Shown here: piece after piece, positions 6,657 to 15,185 of the stretch
Position numbering within the stretch: the first letter of the stretch is position 1
Layout: every line of letters starts with the position of its first letter
DNA from: Actinomadura viridilutea
GTDB taxonomy: Bacteria > Actinomycetota > Actinomycetes > Streptosporangiales > Streptosporangiaceae
Direction: 5' to 3'
Length of the DNA stretch: 51,702 nt
Assembly: GCA_003001795.1 (NCBI GenBank)
Contig: PVNI01000028.1
Location: 1-51,702, forward strand
The notes under the pieces: model-generated
Told to the model about the DNA's origin: nothing
Databases searched by the model: none
Seen by the model: the letters and a program-made list of their open reading frames with translations, nothing else
Program-made: the position numbers and the translations under genes

Positions 6657-9293
6657 TCACGACTCCTCACCGGGGCCCGCGGTCTCTGCTCGTCCGCGCC
6701 TGGTGCCCCGCTGGATCGCCGACATCATGGCACGGGCCTCCTCGGGAGACCGCTCCGGGCGGACGCGCTCCTGGGCCGCGGGCGGCTCCGGAAGCTGCTG
6801 CTCCCCGCGCAGCTGCGGCGCGAGGCTCGCCTGCCGGACCCGCTTGGGCAGCGCCGGCCTGCCGCCCTTGGCGCGCCGCCGCGGCTGCGACTCGGACTGC
6901 TCGTCGGCCCGCGTCTCGGGGCGCCGCTGCGGCTCCTGCCGCGGGGGCTCGGGCGGAGGCGCGGACGGCGTCCCCACGCGAGGCAGCGGGCCGGTCAGCG
7001 GGTCGGTCAGCGGGTCCGAGTACGACGGCGCCGAGGAGGCCGCCGGAGCCGACGGGGCCGACGAAGGCGGCTCCGCCGGTGCGGACGGGGCGGGGCGCGC
7101 GTGCCGCGGTCCCTGCCCGGGGCCGGAACCCTCCCGCGGCGGCTGCGCCTCTCCGCGCATCGGCGGCACCGACGCTCCGGCCGGCAGCCCGGCGGGCGGG
7201 GCGCCGTCGAGGTCGCCGGACGAGCCCGCGGTGAGCGCCGCCCGGTCCTGGTGGCCGCGCACCACGCCCGAGGTGACCAGGGCGTCCTCCGCGCGGCGGG
7301 TCAGCGCGAGCGGCGCGTCGCCGGCCGGGGCGGCGTCCTGGCCCTCGTGCACGACGATCTCCTCGGGCAGCAGCACGATCGCGGTCATCCCGCCGAAGGG
7401 CGAGGTGCGCAGCGTCACCTTGATGCCGTGCCGCTGCGCCAGCCGTCCGACGACGAACAGGCCGAGCTGGGCGCTGTCGGACAGGTCGAACTCCGGCGGG
7501 TTGGCCAGCCGCGCGTTGGCCTCGGCCAGCGCCTTGGGCTCCATGCTCAGCCCGCGGTCCTCGATCTCCAGCGAGAACCCGTGCGCCACCGCCTGCCCGG
7601 TCACGCTGACCGTGGTGTGCGGCGGGGAGAACATCGTCGCGTTCTCGATCAGCTCCGCCAGCAGGTGGATGAGGTCGGCGACGGCCGCGCCGGCGACCGA
7701 GGCGCGCGGCATCGGCGCCACCTGGACCCGGGTGTAGTCCTCCACCTCCGACGCCGCGGCGCGGGCGATGTCGATCACCGAGACGGGGTTGCGCCACCCG
7801 CGGCCCGGCGCCTGCCCGGACAGAATGATCAGACCTTCCGCGTGCCGGCGCATGCGGGTGGCCAGGTGGTCGACCCGGAACAGGTCCTCCAGGTCGTCGG
7901 GGTCGGAGATGCGGCGCTCCATCGCGTCCAGCAGCTTCAGCTGCCGGTGCAGCAGGCTCTGGCTGCGGCGCGCCAGGTTGACGAACACCTCGCTGATGCC
8001 CTGGCGCAGCGCGGCCTCCTCGACCGCGCCCTGGATCGCGGTGCGCCGCGCGGCGTTGAACGCCCGGCCCACCTGGTCGATCTCGGGGGTGCCGAACGAC
8101 AGCGGCGGCGCCTCGGCGGCCACGTCGACCTTCTCACCGCGGCGCAGCCGGGCGATCACGCCGGGCAGCCGCTCGTCGGCCAGCTCCTGCGCCGCGCGCC
8201 GCAGCCGCGCCAGGTCGCCCAGCACCGACCGGGCCACCCAGATCGCCAGCAGCACCGAGGCGACCACCGCGATGAGGCCGAGCGCGCCGGCCAGCGTCAC
8301 CCGCAGCAGGATCGCGTCGGCGATCGGCTCGGCGCGCCGCTCGGCCTCGGCGGTCATGGTCAGCTCCAGCCCGCGCAGGCGGGTCAGGTTGGAGTTGGCG
8401 GTGATCTTCCACAGCACCGGGGCGTCGGGGTCGCCCCGCATGGCGCGGGTCGAGTCGACGTACTGGTCTTCCAGCCGCCGCAGACGGGCGTACTCGGGCG
8501 TCGCGGTGATGCGCTGGTAGTAGGCGCGCTCGGACGGCCGCAGCTCCCGCGCGGCCATGTCGTACATCGTCCGCTGCGCACCGACCAGCTTGACGAACTG
8601 GGCGTGCTCGGCCCGGGTCATCCGGCCCGCGGCCAGCGCGCCCGCCAGGAGGGCGTCCTCCTGCGCCAGCATCTCGTGTGCGCGGGACAGGGCCACCTGG
8701 TTCCGGGCGTCGAGGGCGACGTCCGGGTTGTCCAGCGTGGACAGCGAGGCGCGCAGCGTCGCGATGCGTTCGAGGATCTCGGTGTAGTCGGCGAACGCGC
8801 GGGCGCGGTCGAAGCGCAGATTGTCGATGGCGCCGCGACGGGCGGGCAGCCCGTTCAGGCCGTTGATGATTTCTTGGGCCAGGCGGCGCGCCGACGCGGG
8901 GGCGTCGGCCTGAGCGTCTTTGTCGCCTGCCAGCCGGCGGAACACCTCGGCCTGCCGGTCGGTGATGAGGCGCACGCCTTCCATGGCGGCACGGTCGGCG
9001 GGGGAGCGGCTGCCGAGGAACACCAAGGTGGCCCGGCGTTCGGCCTGCAGCGCGCTGCCGAGGGCGCCCGAGGGGTACTCGAAGTGCTCCTGGACGTTCT
9101 CGATCTTGCGGAGGTTCAGGCCCTCGCCAAGCGTGACGCTGGCAGCGAAGGTCCACAGTGCGCCCAGCGAGACCAACGAGACCAGCACCAGCAGGACGAC
9201 CTTGAAACGGACCGTCCGAAAACGTCCGGCCCCTGGTCTGCGCCGCCGGTGGCCGGTGGACGACGGTTCCGCTCGACGGTCGGATTCACGCAC
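6657..9293 (-). CDS. Nitrate/nitrite-sensor-type histidine kinase-like protein (CvnA-like)
   Basis: A large conservon sensor. After a basic N-terminus comes a membrane helix (RFKVVLLVLVSLVSLGAL), then a long extracytoplasmic helical domain of the nitrate-sensor (NIT) type. A second helix (ALGLIAVVASVLLAIWV), a HAMP-like linker and a GHKL ATPase domain with LIHLLAELIENATMFSPP (N box) and GLFVVGRLAQRHG follow. The C-terminal 200 residues are Pro-rich and end in the conserved RVRQASLAPQL and RSPEEARAMMSAIQRGTRRGR motifs. The phospho-acceptor histidine is not of standard HisKA type. I took the GTG at 9293; the alternative GTG at 9401 leaves only 38 bases to the divergent gene and lacks a ribosome binding site. 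Confidence 0.9.
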   Translation of the reverse strand: MRESDRRAEPSSTGHRRRRPGAGRFRTVRFKVVLLVLVSLVSLGALWTFAASVTLGEGLNLRKIENVQEHFEYPSGALGSALQAERRATLVFLGSRSPADRAAMEGVRLITDRQAEVFRRLAGDKDAQADAPASARRLAQEIINGLNGLPARRGAIDNLRFDRARAFADYTEILERIATLRASLSTLDNPDVALDARNQVALSRAHEMLAQEDALLAGALAAGRMTRAEHAQFVKLVGAQRTMYDMAARELRPSERAYYQRITATPEYARLRRLEDQYVDSTRAMRGDPDAPVLWKITANSNLTRLRGLELTMTAEAERRAEPIADAILLRVTLAGALGLIAVVASVLLAIWVARSVLGDLARLRRAAQELADERLPGVIARLRRGEKVDVAAEAPPLSFGTPEIDQVGRAFNAARRTAIQGAVEEAALRQGISEVFVNLARRSQSLLHRQLKLLDAMERRISDPDDLEDLFRVDHLATRMRRHAEGLIILSGQAPGRGWRNPVSVIDIARAAASEVEDYTRVQVAPMPRASVAGAAVADLIHLLAELIENATMFSPPHTTVSVTGQAVAHGFSLEIEDRGLSMEPKALAEANARLANPPEFDLSDSAQLGLFVVGRLAQRHGIKVTLRTSPFGGMTAIVLLPEEIVVHEGQDAAPAGDAPLALTRRAEDALVTSGVVRGHQDRAALTAGSSGDLDGAPPAGLPAGASVPPMRGEAQPPREGSGPGQGPRHARPAPSAPAEPPSSAPSAPAASSAPSYSDPLTDPLTGPLPRVGTPSAPPPEPPRQEPQRRPETRADEQSESQPRRRAKGGRPALPKRVRQASLAPQLRGEQQLPEPPAAQERVRPERSPEEARAMMSAIQRGTRRGRAETAGPGEES

Positions 9294-9439
9294 AACGAAG
9301 CTCTCGGTTAGGGGACGGCCACTGATCGCAGCAGAGGGTACTACCGCGACACGTGATTTGGGGGCAGAAGTGACGTGAACTATGAATCCGCCGAAAAGCA
9401 CCCTACGCCGGTGTCGCGGACCCCTACAATCAGCCGATC

Positions 9440-10741
9440 GTGATCGATGTCAGCCCGCCCCAGGGTCCCCAGGCCAGGCGTCAGACACCCCCCGTGTCCG
9501 CGCTCCACCCTCGTGACCAGGCCGGACGTCCGGCGTCGCGGTGGCGACGGGCGCGGGCCAGACGGACTCTCCGGCGGCTGGCGGCCGCCGCCACGGCGGC
9601 CGTGATGACCGCCGCCGCCGCGGGCGCGTGCAGCGACTCCTCGGACGGCGACCAGGCCGGCGGGGTGCCGCAGCTGAAGGTGCAGCAGGCCGTCGGCGCC
9701 ACCGAAGGCAGGCTCAACCTCGTGGTGTGGGCCGGGTACGCGGAGAACGGCTCCAGCGACCCGAAGGTCGACTGGGTCAACCCCTTCACCCGGGCCACCG
9801 GCTGCAAGGTCTACGCCAAGGTGGCCGACACCTCCGACGCGATGGTCGCGCTGATGAAGACCGGCCAGTACGACGGGGTGTCGGCGTCGGGCGACGCCAG
9901 CCTGCGGCTCATCTACGGCGGCGACGTCGCGCCGGTCAACACCGGGCTGCTCACCAACTGGGACGACATCGCTCCTTACCTGAAGAACCAGCCGTACAAC
10001 TCGGTCAACGGGCAGATGTACGGGGTGCCGCACGGCTACGGCGCCAACGTGCTGATGTACCGCACCGACAAGTTCGCGCAGCCGCCCACGTCCTGGGGCG
10101 TGGTCTGGGAGGACAACTCCCCGGCGGGGACGAACCTCACGGCCTACGACTCGCCCATCTACATCGCCGACGCCGCGCTGTACCTCAAGGCCAAGCGGCC
10201 CGACTTGAAGATCACCGACCCGTACGAGCTCAACGAGGAGCAGTTCAACGCGGCGGTCGCGCTGCTGCGCAAGCAGCGCACCAAGGTCAGCAACTACTGG
10301 CACAACTACCTGGACCTGGTCCAGTCGTTCCGGGTCGGCGACACCCACGCGGGCACCGCCTGGCAGGTGATCGCCAACCTCGCCCGCGACCAGAAGGTGC
10401 CGGTCGCCACCACCATCCCCGTCGAGGGCTCCACCGGCTGGTCGGACACCTGGATGATCTCATCCCGGGCGCAGCATCCGAACTGCATGTACCGGTGGAT
10501 GAACTGGATCACCACGCCGAAGGTGCAGGCGCAGGTCGCCCAGTGGTTCGGGCAGGCGCCGGCCAACCCCAAGGCGTGCCAGTACACCGGCAGGGAGTTC
10601 TGCAACGAGTACCGCGTCGGCGACGCGGACTTCTACCGGAAGATCGCGTTCTGGAAGACCCCGGTCGCCAACTGCGGCGAGGGCCGTACGTGCGTCGACT
10701 ATACGCGCTGGGCCCAGGCCTGGACCGAGATCAAGGGATAG
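9440..10741 (+). CDS. ABC transporter substrate-binding lipoprotein, PotD/PotF-like
   Basis: An extracellular solute-binding lipoprotein resembling spermidine/putrescine binding proteins. A long basic leader is followed by a lipobox ending AAAGAC, with the lipidated Cys at residue 64. The body has LNLVVWAGYAE, the VAPVNTGLLTNWDDI and YGVPHGYGANVLMYRTDKF patterns of the PotD family, and a late YRWMNWI motif. It begins with GTG at 9440 without a clear ribosome binding site, so the true start may be further in. No permease or ATPase gene is adjacent, which makes it an orphan binding protein. It is divergent from the conservon. Confidence 0.85.
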   Translation: MIDVSPPQGPQARRQTPPVSALHPRDQAGRPASRWRRARARRTLRRLAAAATAAVMTAAAAGACSDSSDGDQAGGVPQLKVQQAVGATEGRLNLVVWAGYAENGSSDPKVDWVNPFTRATGCKVYAKVADTSDAMVALMKTGQYDGVSASGDASLRLIYGGDVAPVNTGLLTNWDDIAPYLKNQPYNSVNGQMYGVPHGYGANVLMYRTDKFAQPPTSWGVVWEDNSPAGTNLTAYDSPIYIADAALYLKAKRPDLKITDPYELNEEQFNAAVALLRKQRTKVSNYWHNYLDLVQSFRVGDTHAGTAWQVIANLARDQKVPVATTIPVEGSTGWSDTWMISSRAQHPNCMYRWMNWITTPKVQAQVAQWFGQAPANPKACQYTGREFCNEYRVGDADFYRKIAFWKTPVANCGEGRTCVDYTRWAQAWTEIKG

Positions 10742-10809
10742 CGGTCATCCGAAACCCCTGACTTTCTGTCACCAACCCCGTCCCCGACATCGAAGGAGAT
10801 GTTTCGGCC

Positions 10810-11859
10810 GTGAAGTTCAGCTATGCGATGCTGCCCGACTACCCGCTGAAGGAGTCCCTCGCCTCCATCAAGCTCGCCGACGAGCTCGGCTTCTACGCCT
10901 GTTACGCGGCCGACGAACCCTGGCACAAGGACCTGTGGCTGCTGTTCGCGGCGGCCGCCGCCGAGACCTCGCAGATCCGGCTCGGCCCGTCGGTGTCGGC
11001 GGTCACCCTGCGCGAGCCCACCCTCATCGCCCAGGCCGCCGCGACCCTGGACGAGCTGACCGGCGGCCGCGCCGAGGTCGTCCTGGGCAGCGGCAACTTC
11101 GGCGTGCTCGCCCAGTACAAGATCGACTGGAAGAAGACCAAGCCGCTCACCCGCGTCAAGGAGGCCGTGCAGGTCGTCCGCACCCTGCTGGACGAGGGCA
11201 CGATCACCCGCGAGGGCGAGTTCTACTCCTACGAGGGCCTGTTCACCTTCGCCCGCCCCGTGCAGGAGCACCTGCCGGTGAAGATCGGCGCGATGCGCGG
11301 GCCCAAGTCGTTCGAGGCGGCCGGCGAGCTGTCCGACGGCGTGCACCACGCGCTCAGCTACTCGCGCGAGGCCTACGAGTACCTGGTCGAGCACTTCCGG
11401 ATCGGCGCCGAGCGGGCGGGCAAGGACTACTCGTCCCTGGACATCGGCGCCTGGGTGGTGTTCGCGGTCGGCGACGACTCCGAGGCCGCCAAGCAGGCCG
11501 CGCGCAGCATGGTCGGCCTGTACGCCTCGGCCATGCCCGCCGAGCAGCTCCAGCGCAACGGCGTCGACCCCGCCGACATGGCCCCGATCATCGAGGCGAT
11601 CGGCGCGGGCGACCTGGCCAAGGGCATCGAGCTGACCACCCCGGAGATCACCGAGAAGCTGTCCATCGCGGGCACCCCGGAAGAGGTGGTGGAGAAGATC
11701 AAGCGGGACATCGAGCCCACCGGTGTCAACCACATGATCTGCGCCATCACCGACTCGTCGCTGGTCAAGTCGTTCACCGGCCGCGAGATCGAGGGCATCG
11801 GCGACGTCGACACCCAGCTGCGCCTGATCCACGACAAGGTCATGCCCGCGTTCAAGTGA
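10810..11859 (+). CDS. LLM-class flavin/F420-dependent oxidoreductase
   Basis: A 349-residue TIM-barrel oxidoreductase of the luciferase-like family. The segments LADELGFYACYAADEPW, IRLGPSVSAVTLREPTLIAQAAATLDELTGGRAEVVLGSG and VKIGAMRGPKSFEAAGELSDGV match the F420-dependent methylene-tetrahydromethanopterin reductase-like branch, including the GxGxF/Y cofactor region. F420 use is inferred from the family and the actinobacterial context. The substrate is unknown. A GAAGGAG ribosome binding site precedes the GTG start by about 11 bases. It follows the binding-protein gene with a 68-base gap and may be co-transcribed. A strong hairpin follows. Confidence 0.85.
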   Translation: MKFSYAMLPDYPLKESLASIKLADELGFYACYAADEPWHKDLWLLFAAAAAETSQIRLGPSVSAVTLREPTLIAQAAATLDELTGGRAEVVLGSGNFGVLAQYKIDWKKTKPLTRVKEAVQVVRTLLDEGTITREGEFYSYEGLFTFARPVQEHLPVKIGAMRGPKSFEAAGELSDGVHHALSYSREAYEYLVEHFRIGAERAGKDYSSLDIGAWVVFAVGDDSEAAKQAARSMVGLYASAMPAEQLQRNGVDPADMAPIIEAIGAGDLAKGIELTTPEITEKLSIAGTPEEVVEKIKRDIEPTGVNHMICAITDSSLVKSFTGREIEGIGDVDTQLRLIHDKVMPAFK

Positions 11860-11872
11860 CGCGATGACGACG

Positions 11873-11906
11873 GGCCGGGGCGTCCCTCGCAACGGGCGCC
11901 CCGGCC
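11873..11906 (+). terminator. Hairpin after the LLM oxidoreductase gene
   Basis: GGCCGGGGCG (11873-11882) pairs perfectly with CGCCCCGGCC (11897-11906) around a 14-base loop, directly after the gene's stop codon and followed by TTCG. Confidence 0.75.
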
Positions 11907-12544
11907 TTCGCGTGTCTAGCAGTGTCCTCCCTGCACCGACACGAGGACGGTCGCGGCGAGCCCGTGACGAGTCCGCCTCGGCTTCACGTCGCTGCTGTCG
12001 ACAACGCGGTGCCCGCGCGCGTGGCACGACTCCCGGCATCGGTGTCTCCACCGTCCGAGTAACCGCCCACATCATTCGGCCGGGCTCGCGGCCTGCGACT
12101 ATGCGGGACGAGACGGCCGATCGGTACGGCCGCACAGGGAGCCGAACGCCCGGCCAGACAGTGGCACCGTGGCCTGCACCCATCGCGAACCGCCGGGGGA
12201 AGCCTGCCCCCTCGCCGTCCCGGCCTCGGTATCCGCCCGTGGACACCGGTACAGGAGCCTCTTCACTGCTGCAGGCCGCCTCTGCCCCTACGCCGTCGCG
12301 CTCATCCGCATGCTCCGTCCGGAGCGGTCGGCTCGCAGCGACGTACGACAGTGCGGTGTCCGCACCGGGCCATTGGAGGGGCAGCTCGAATTCGCCCGGC
12401 GCTGCAAGCTCTGGCGGGCGCGAACCTCTGCCGTTGGCGTTGACCTGCGGGATGGTGCCATCAGAGATCATCACCCCGAGCTGTCGGTCTGTCTCACTGG
12501 GCTCGATTCGCCACAAAAATCCCGGTCGTACGTGCTACAGAGCA
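11907..12544. other. Non-coding or decayed stretch, no recognisable gene
   Basis: About 640 bases with less regular third-position GC than its surroundings. Open frames exist on both strands, but none has a good start with a ribosome binding site, a recognisable domain or actinobacterial codon bias. It lies directly upstream of the decayed box genes and may be the remains of a further gene of that locus, but I cannot identify any homology. Confidence 0.5.
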
Positions 12545-12570
12545 TTGACGTGACTAAAGATCTACGTCAA
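12545..12570. promoter_or_regulatory. Perfect inverted repeat TTGACGT-N12-ACGTCAA
   Basis: Seven-base arms TTGACGT and ACGTCAA are exact complements separated by 12 bases. The site lies about 45 bases upstream of the ATG at 12617, where an operator or promoter of the box locus would be. The left arm also contains a TTGAC -35-like element. The binding protein is unknown. Confidence 0.55.
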
Positions 12571-12574
12571 AGAT

Positions 12575-12596
12575 GAGTGTGACCGAGAGCACACTC
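12575..12596. promoter_or_regulatory. Perfect inverted repeat GAGTGTG-N8-CACACTC
   Basis: Seven-base arms with an 8-base spacer, only 4 bases after the previous palindrome and 20 bases before the ATG at 12617. It is either a second operator or a 5' leader hairpin. Its survival next to decayed genes suggests it may still serve the ligase gene downstream. Confidence 0.5.
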
Positions 12597-12616
12597 GATT
12601 GCCTGGAGGCGCCGAC

Positions 12617-13188
12617 ATGCCCCTCACCGCGGCGGCGGCCGAACCGGAGACCGACCACGACCCCGCGGAGGCATCGCGGGGCCTTCGCGACGCCCGGGCC
12701 GGCGTGCGCCGGCGCCCGACCCTGACGATCGACGCGGGACCGCCCGGATCGCGCCGCGCGTCGACGAGCACGGCGTCCCGATCCCGGGCTCCGGACCTGC
12801 GGGCACCGGCTCGCTCCTCCACGGCGCCCAGGAGCCCCTCGAGCAGCAGCGTGTTCTCGCCGACCAACCCATAGACGCGGTAAAAGCCGCCGTCCTGGGG
12901 CTTGTGACCTTCGCCCTTCACGGCATCGACTGGGAGAACGAGGTGCGTATCGCTCTGGAGGCACGCTCGCTCTGGACGGACGCGCGTCGCCCATCCCCGC
13001 CGCGCCGACAGGGAGGGAGGCCACCCGCCGCTTCGCCGGCCCCCGGGACCTGGGAGACCGAGATCTTCGGCCGGTCGCCGTCTCGGCGGAACCGGACCGT
13101 CCGGCGGCCCCGCGCCGCCGGAGCCGACGGTGCGCCGCACGGCTGCGGGACCGACCGCACCACCGCCCTCGACCGGAAGCGGGTGTGA
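12617..13188 (+). pseudogene. boxC: Decayed benzoyl-CoA-dihydrodiol lyase (boxC) remnant
   Basis: From about 12733 to 13188 one plus-strand frame reads as a degraded BoxC C-terminus. It contains QEPLE, DQPIDAV, then LGLVTFALHGIDWENEVRIALEAR, which matches the BoxC pattern LGLVT...DIDW.DE.RIALEER. Further on are WETEIFGR (family METRIFGR) and RPRAAGADGA (family RPNAVG..GA), ending DRKRV before TGA. Part of the family's EAN.RF.GP segment appears as EATRRFAGP, but in another frame (near 13016-13045), so there are compensating frameshifts. Most of the roughly 550-residue protein is missing. A TGGAGG ribosome binding site before the ATG at 12617 may be the old start. The comparison is with BoxC as I remember it; no alignment was run. 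Confidence 0.7.
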
Positions 13189-13192
13189 ATCC

Positions 13193-13471
13193 ATGGCCAC
13201 GAGCGCCGACGACACCGAACGGACGCTCCCGCGCCGGCGGCGCGTCGGCGCGTCCGCCGGTCCACGCGTCGCACCGGACGGCCGGCCGCCGGACGGCGAC
13301 GGACGGGCCGCGCGACGGGGCACCCCACCGCCGGCCGAGGACGGCACGCCGCACATGCGGCCGCTGATGCGCGCCGATGACAGGCCCGGCGAGACCGCCC
13401 GTCGGGCCGCGCCGCCCCGCTCCGGCATCACCGGCCGCCCGTTCGCCTACGAGCACGTCCCCCTCCACTGA
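13193..13471 (+). pseudogene. boxB: Decayed benzoyl-CoA epoxidase subunit B (boxB) C-terminal remnant
   Basis: The frame starting ATG at 13193 encodes 92 residues. It can be laid without gaps over the C-terminus of BoxB, the di-iron epoxidase component. VAPDGR matches family VSPDGR; 28 residues later PLM matches SLM, the same distance as in BoxB; then RPGE matches EPGK, and GITGRPFAYEHV matches GINNQPVNFEYV at the end. Between these anchors the conserved Trp and aromatic residues are replaced by Arg, Pro and Gly. All upstream BoxB sequence, including the iron ligands, is missing. It starts 4 bases after the boxC remnant and ends 23 bases before the ligase gene. The family pattern is recalled, not aligned. 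Confidence 0.65.
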
Positions 13472-13494
13472 CCGAGCGGACGCTGGAGCCGACC

Positions 13495-15159
13495 ATGCCC
13501 GAGCCCTTGCTTCACCCCAACGCCGGCCCCGCCTCGTTCAACGCCTGCCGCTATCTGGTCGACCGCCAGGTCGAACTCGGCCACGGCGACCGGATCGCGG
13601 TCGCCGGACCGGGCGGCACCCTCACCTACGCCGAGCTCGCCGCGCTCGTGGAACGCGCCGCGGCCGGGCTGCGCGCCGCCGGGATCCGCCCCGAAGAGCG
13701 GCTGATGCTGTTCGCCGCCGACGGCCCCGAACTGCTGGTCGCGCTGCTGGCCGGGATGCGGATCGGCGCGGTCCCCGTGCCGGTGTCCACCATGTACAAC
13801 GGGACCGAGCTGGCCGCCCTGCTGCGCGACTCGCGCGCCCGCACGCTGCTGGTGTCACCGCAGTTCACCGACGCCGCGGCCGAGGCGCTGCGCGCGGCCC
13901 CGGAGGTGACGTCCGCGGTGCTGGCGGGCGGCGCGCAGCTCGACGTCCCGCCGGGCGTGCGCCCCATCTCCTGGGACGAGCTGCTCGCCGACGGCGAAGG
14001 CCACGACACCGCGCCGTACGACACCTGGGACGAGTCCCCGGCGTTCTGGCTCTACACGTCCGGCACCACGGGCACGCCGAAGGCCGCCATGCACCGGCAC
14101 GGAAGCGTGCGGCACGTCGCCGAGACCTATGCCGCGCACGTGCTGGGGATCACCCGCGACGACCGCTGCTTCTCCGTCGCCAAGCTCTTCTTCGCCTACG
14201 GGCTGGGCAACGCGTGCTTCTTCCCGTTGTCGGTGGGGGCCGCCACCGTCCTCGACCCGGCCCGCCCCACCCCGGCCTCCGTGGCGCAACAGGTGCGCGA
14301 ACACGAACCCACGCTGTTCTTCGCGGTGCCTACGTTCTACGCGGCCCTGCTCGCCGCAGACCTGCCGCCCGACACGTTCTCCTCGGTGCGGCTGGCGGTG
14401 TCGGCGGGGGAGGCGCTTCCCGCCGAGCTGTACCGGCGGTTCACCGAACGGTTCGGCGTGGAGGTCATCGACGGCATCGGCTCCACCGAGGCCCTGCACA
14501 TCTTCCTGTCCAACCGGCCCGGGCGGGTGCGTCCCGGCACGTCCGGGACGCCCGTGCCCGGCTACGACGTGCGCGTGGTCGACGAGCACGGCGACGACGT
14601 GCCGCCCGGCGTGCCCGGCGACCTGCTGGTGCGCGGGGCCTCGATCACCACCGGCTACTGGTGCCGCACCGACACCACCCGCCGTGCCTTCCATGGCGAG
14701 TGGCTGCGCACCGGCGACAAGTACGTGGTGGACGACGACGGCTACCACACCTGCCTCGGCCGCTCCGACGACATGATCAAGGCGGGCGGGATCTGGGTGT
14801 CGCCCACCGAGGTCGAGCAGGTCCTCGTCGCGCACCCGTCGGTGGTCGAGGCCGTGGTCGTGGGCGTGCCGGACGAGAACGGCCTGGACAAGCCGGTGGC
14901 CTGCGTCGTCGCGGCGCCCGGCGCCGCCGTGAGTCCCGACGAGCTCATCGCCCTGTGCCGGGAGCGGCTGGCCGCGTTCAAACGCCCCCGGCACGTCCTG
15001 TTCGTCGACGCCATCCCGAAGACCGCCACCGGGAAGCTGCGGCGCTTCGCCGTCCGCGAGACCGTCCGCGAACGCCTCGCCGAGCCCGCCGCCGCGGCGT
15101 CCTCACGCGCGTCCTCGGACAGGCCGGTGACCGCCGACAATGACATCGTCGCCACGTGA
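13495..15159 (+). CDS. Benzoate-CoA ligase family protein
   Basis: A 554-residue adenylate-forming enzyme that would activate benzoate (or a close analogue) with ATP and CoA to benzoyl-CoA. The AMP-binding loop YTSGTTGTPKA is near residue 186. VAKLFFAYGLGN, the characteristic benzoate-CoA ligase segment, comes near 225, and IGSTEALHIFLSNRPG near 330. GRSDDMIKAGGIWVSPTEVE near 422 is followed by the catalytic lysine in TATGKLRRF near 510. It appears intact, unlike the box genes just upstream. It is followed by an amidohydrolase whose ribosome binding site begins 14 bases after this stop. Without boxB/boxC here, downstream metabolism must be encoded elsewhere or the ligase has another role. Confidence 0.9.
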   Translation: MPEPLLHPNAGPASFNACRYLVDRQVELGHGDRIAVAGPGGTLTYAELAALVERAAAGLRAAGIRPEERLMLFAADGPELLVALLAGMRIGAVPVPVSTMYNGTELAALLRDSRARTLLVSPQFTDAAAEALRAAPEVTSAVLAGGAQLDVPPGVRPISWDELLADGEGHDTAPYDTWDESPAFWLYTSGTTGTPKAAMHRHGSVRHVAETYAAHVLGITRDDRCFSVAKLFFAYGLGNACFFPLSVGAATVLDPARPTPASVAQQVREHEPTLFFAVPTFYAALLAADLPPDTFSSVRLAVSAGEALPAELYRRFTERFGVEVIDGIGSTEALHIFLSNRPGRVRPGTSGTPVPGYDVRVVDEHGDDVPPGVPGDLLVRGASITTGYWCRTDTTRRAFHGEWLRTGDKYVVDDDGYHTCLGRSDDMIKAGGIWVSPTEVEQVLVAHPSVVEAVVVGVPDENGLDKPVACVVAAPGAAVSPDELIALCRERLAAFKRPRHVLFVDAIPKTATGKLRRFAVRETVRERLAEPAAAASSRASSDRPVTADNDIVAT

Positions 15160-15185
15160 CGAGGAGCCCCCGTAAAGGAGGACGA

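Noticed and set aside
10699..12516. 605-codon minus-strand frame opposite the LLM oxidoreductase gene and into the gap
   Set aside because: It runs antisense through a well-supported gene, starts with TTG without a clear ribosome binding site, and has no recognisable domain.
12554..13468. Minus-strand frames of about 290-305 codons over the decayed box genes
   Set aside because: The translations are Arg/Gly/Pro-rich without domain similarity, whereas the plus strand shows ungapped BoxC/BoxB-like anchors.
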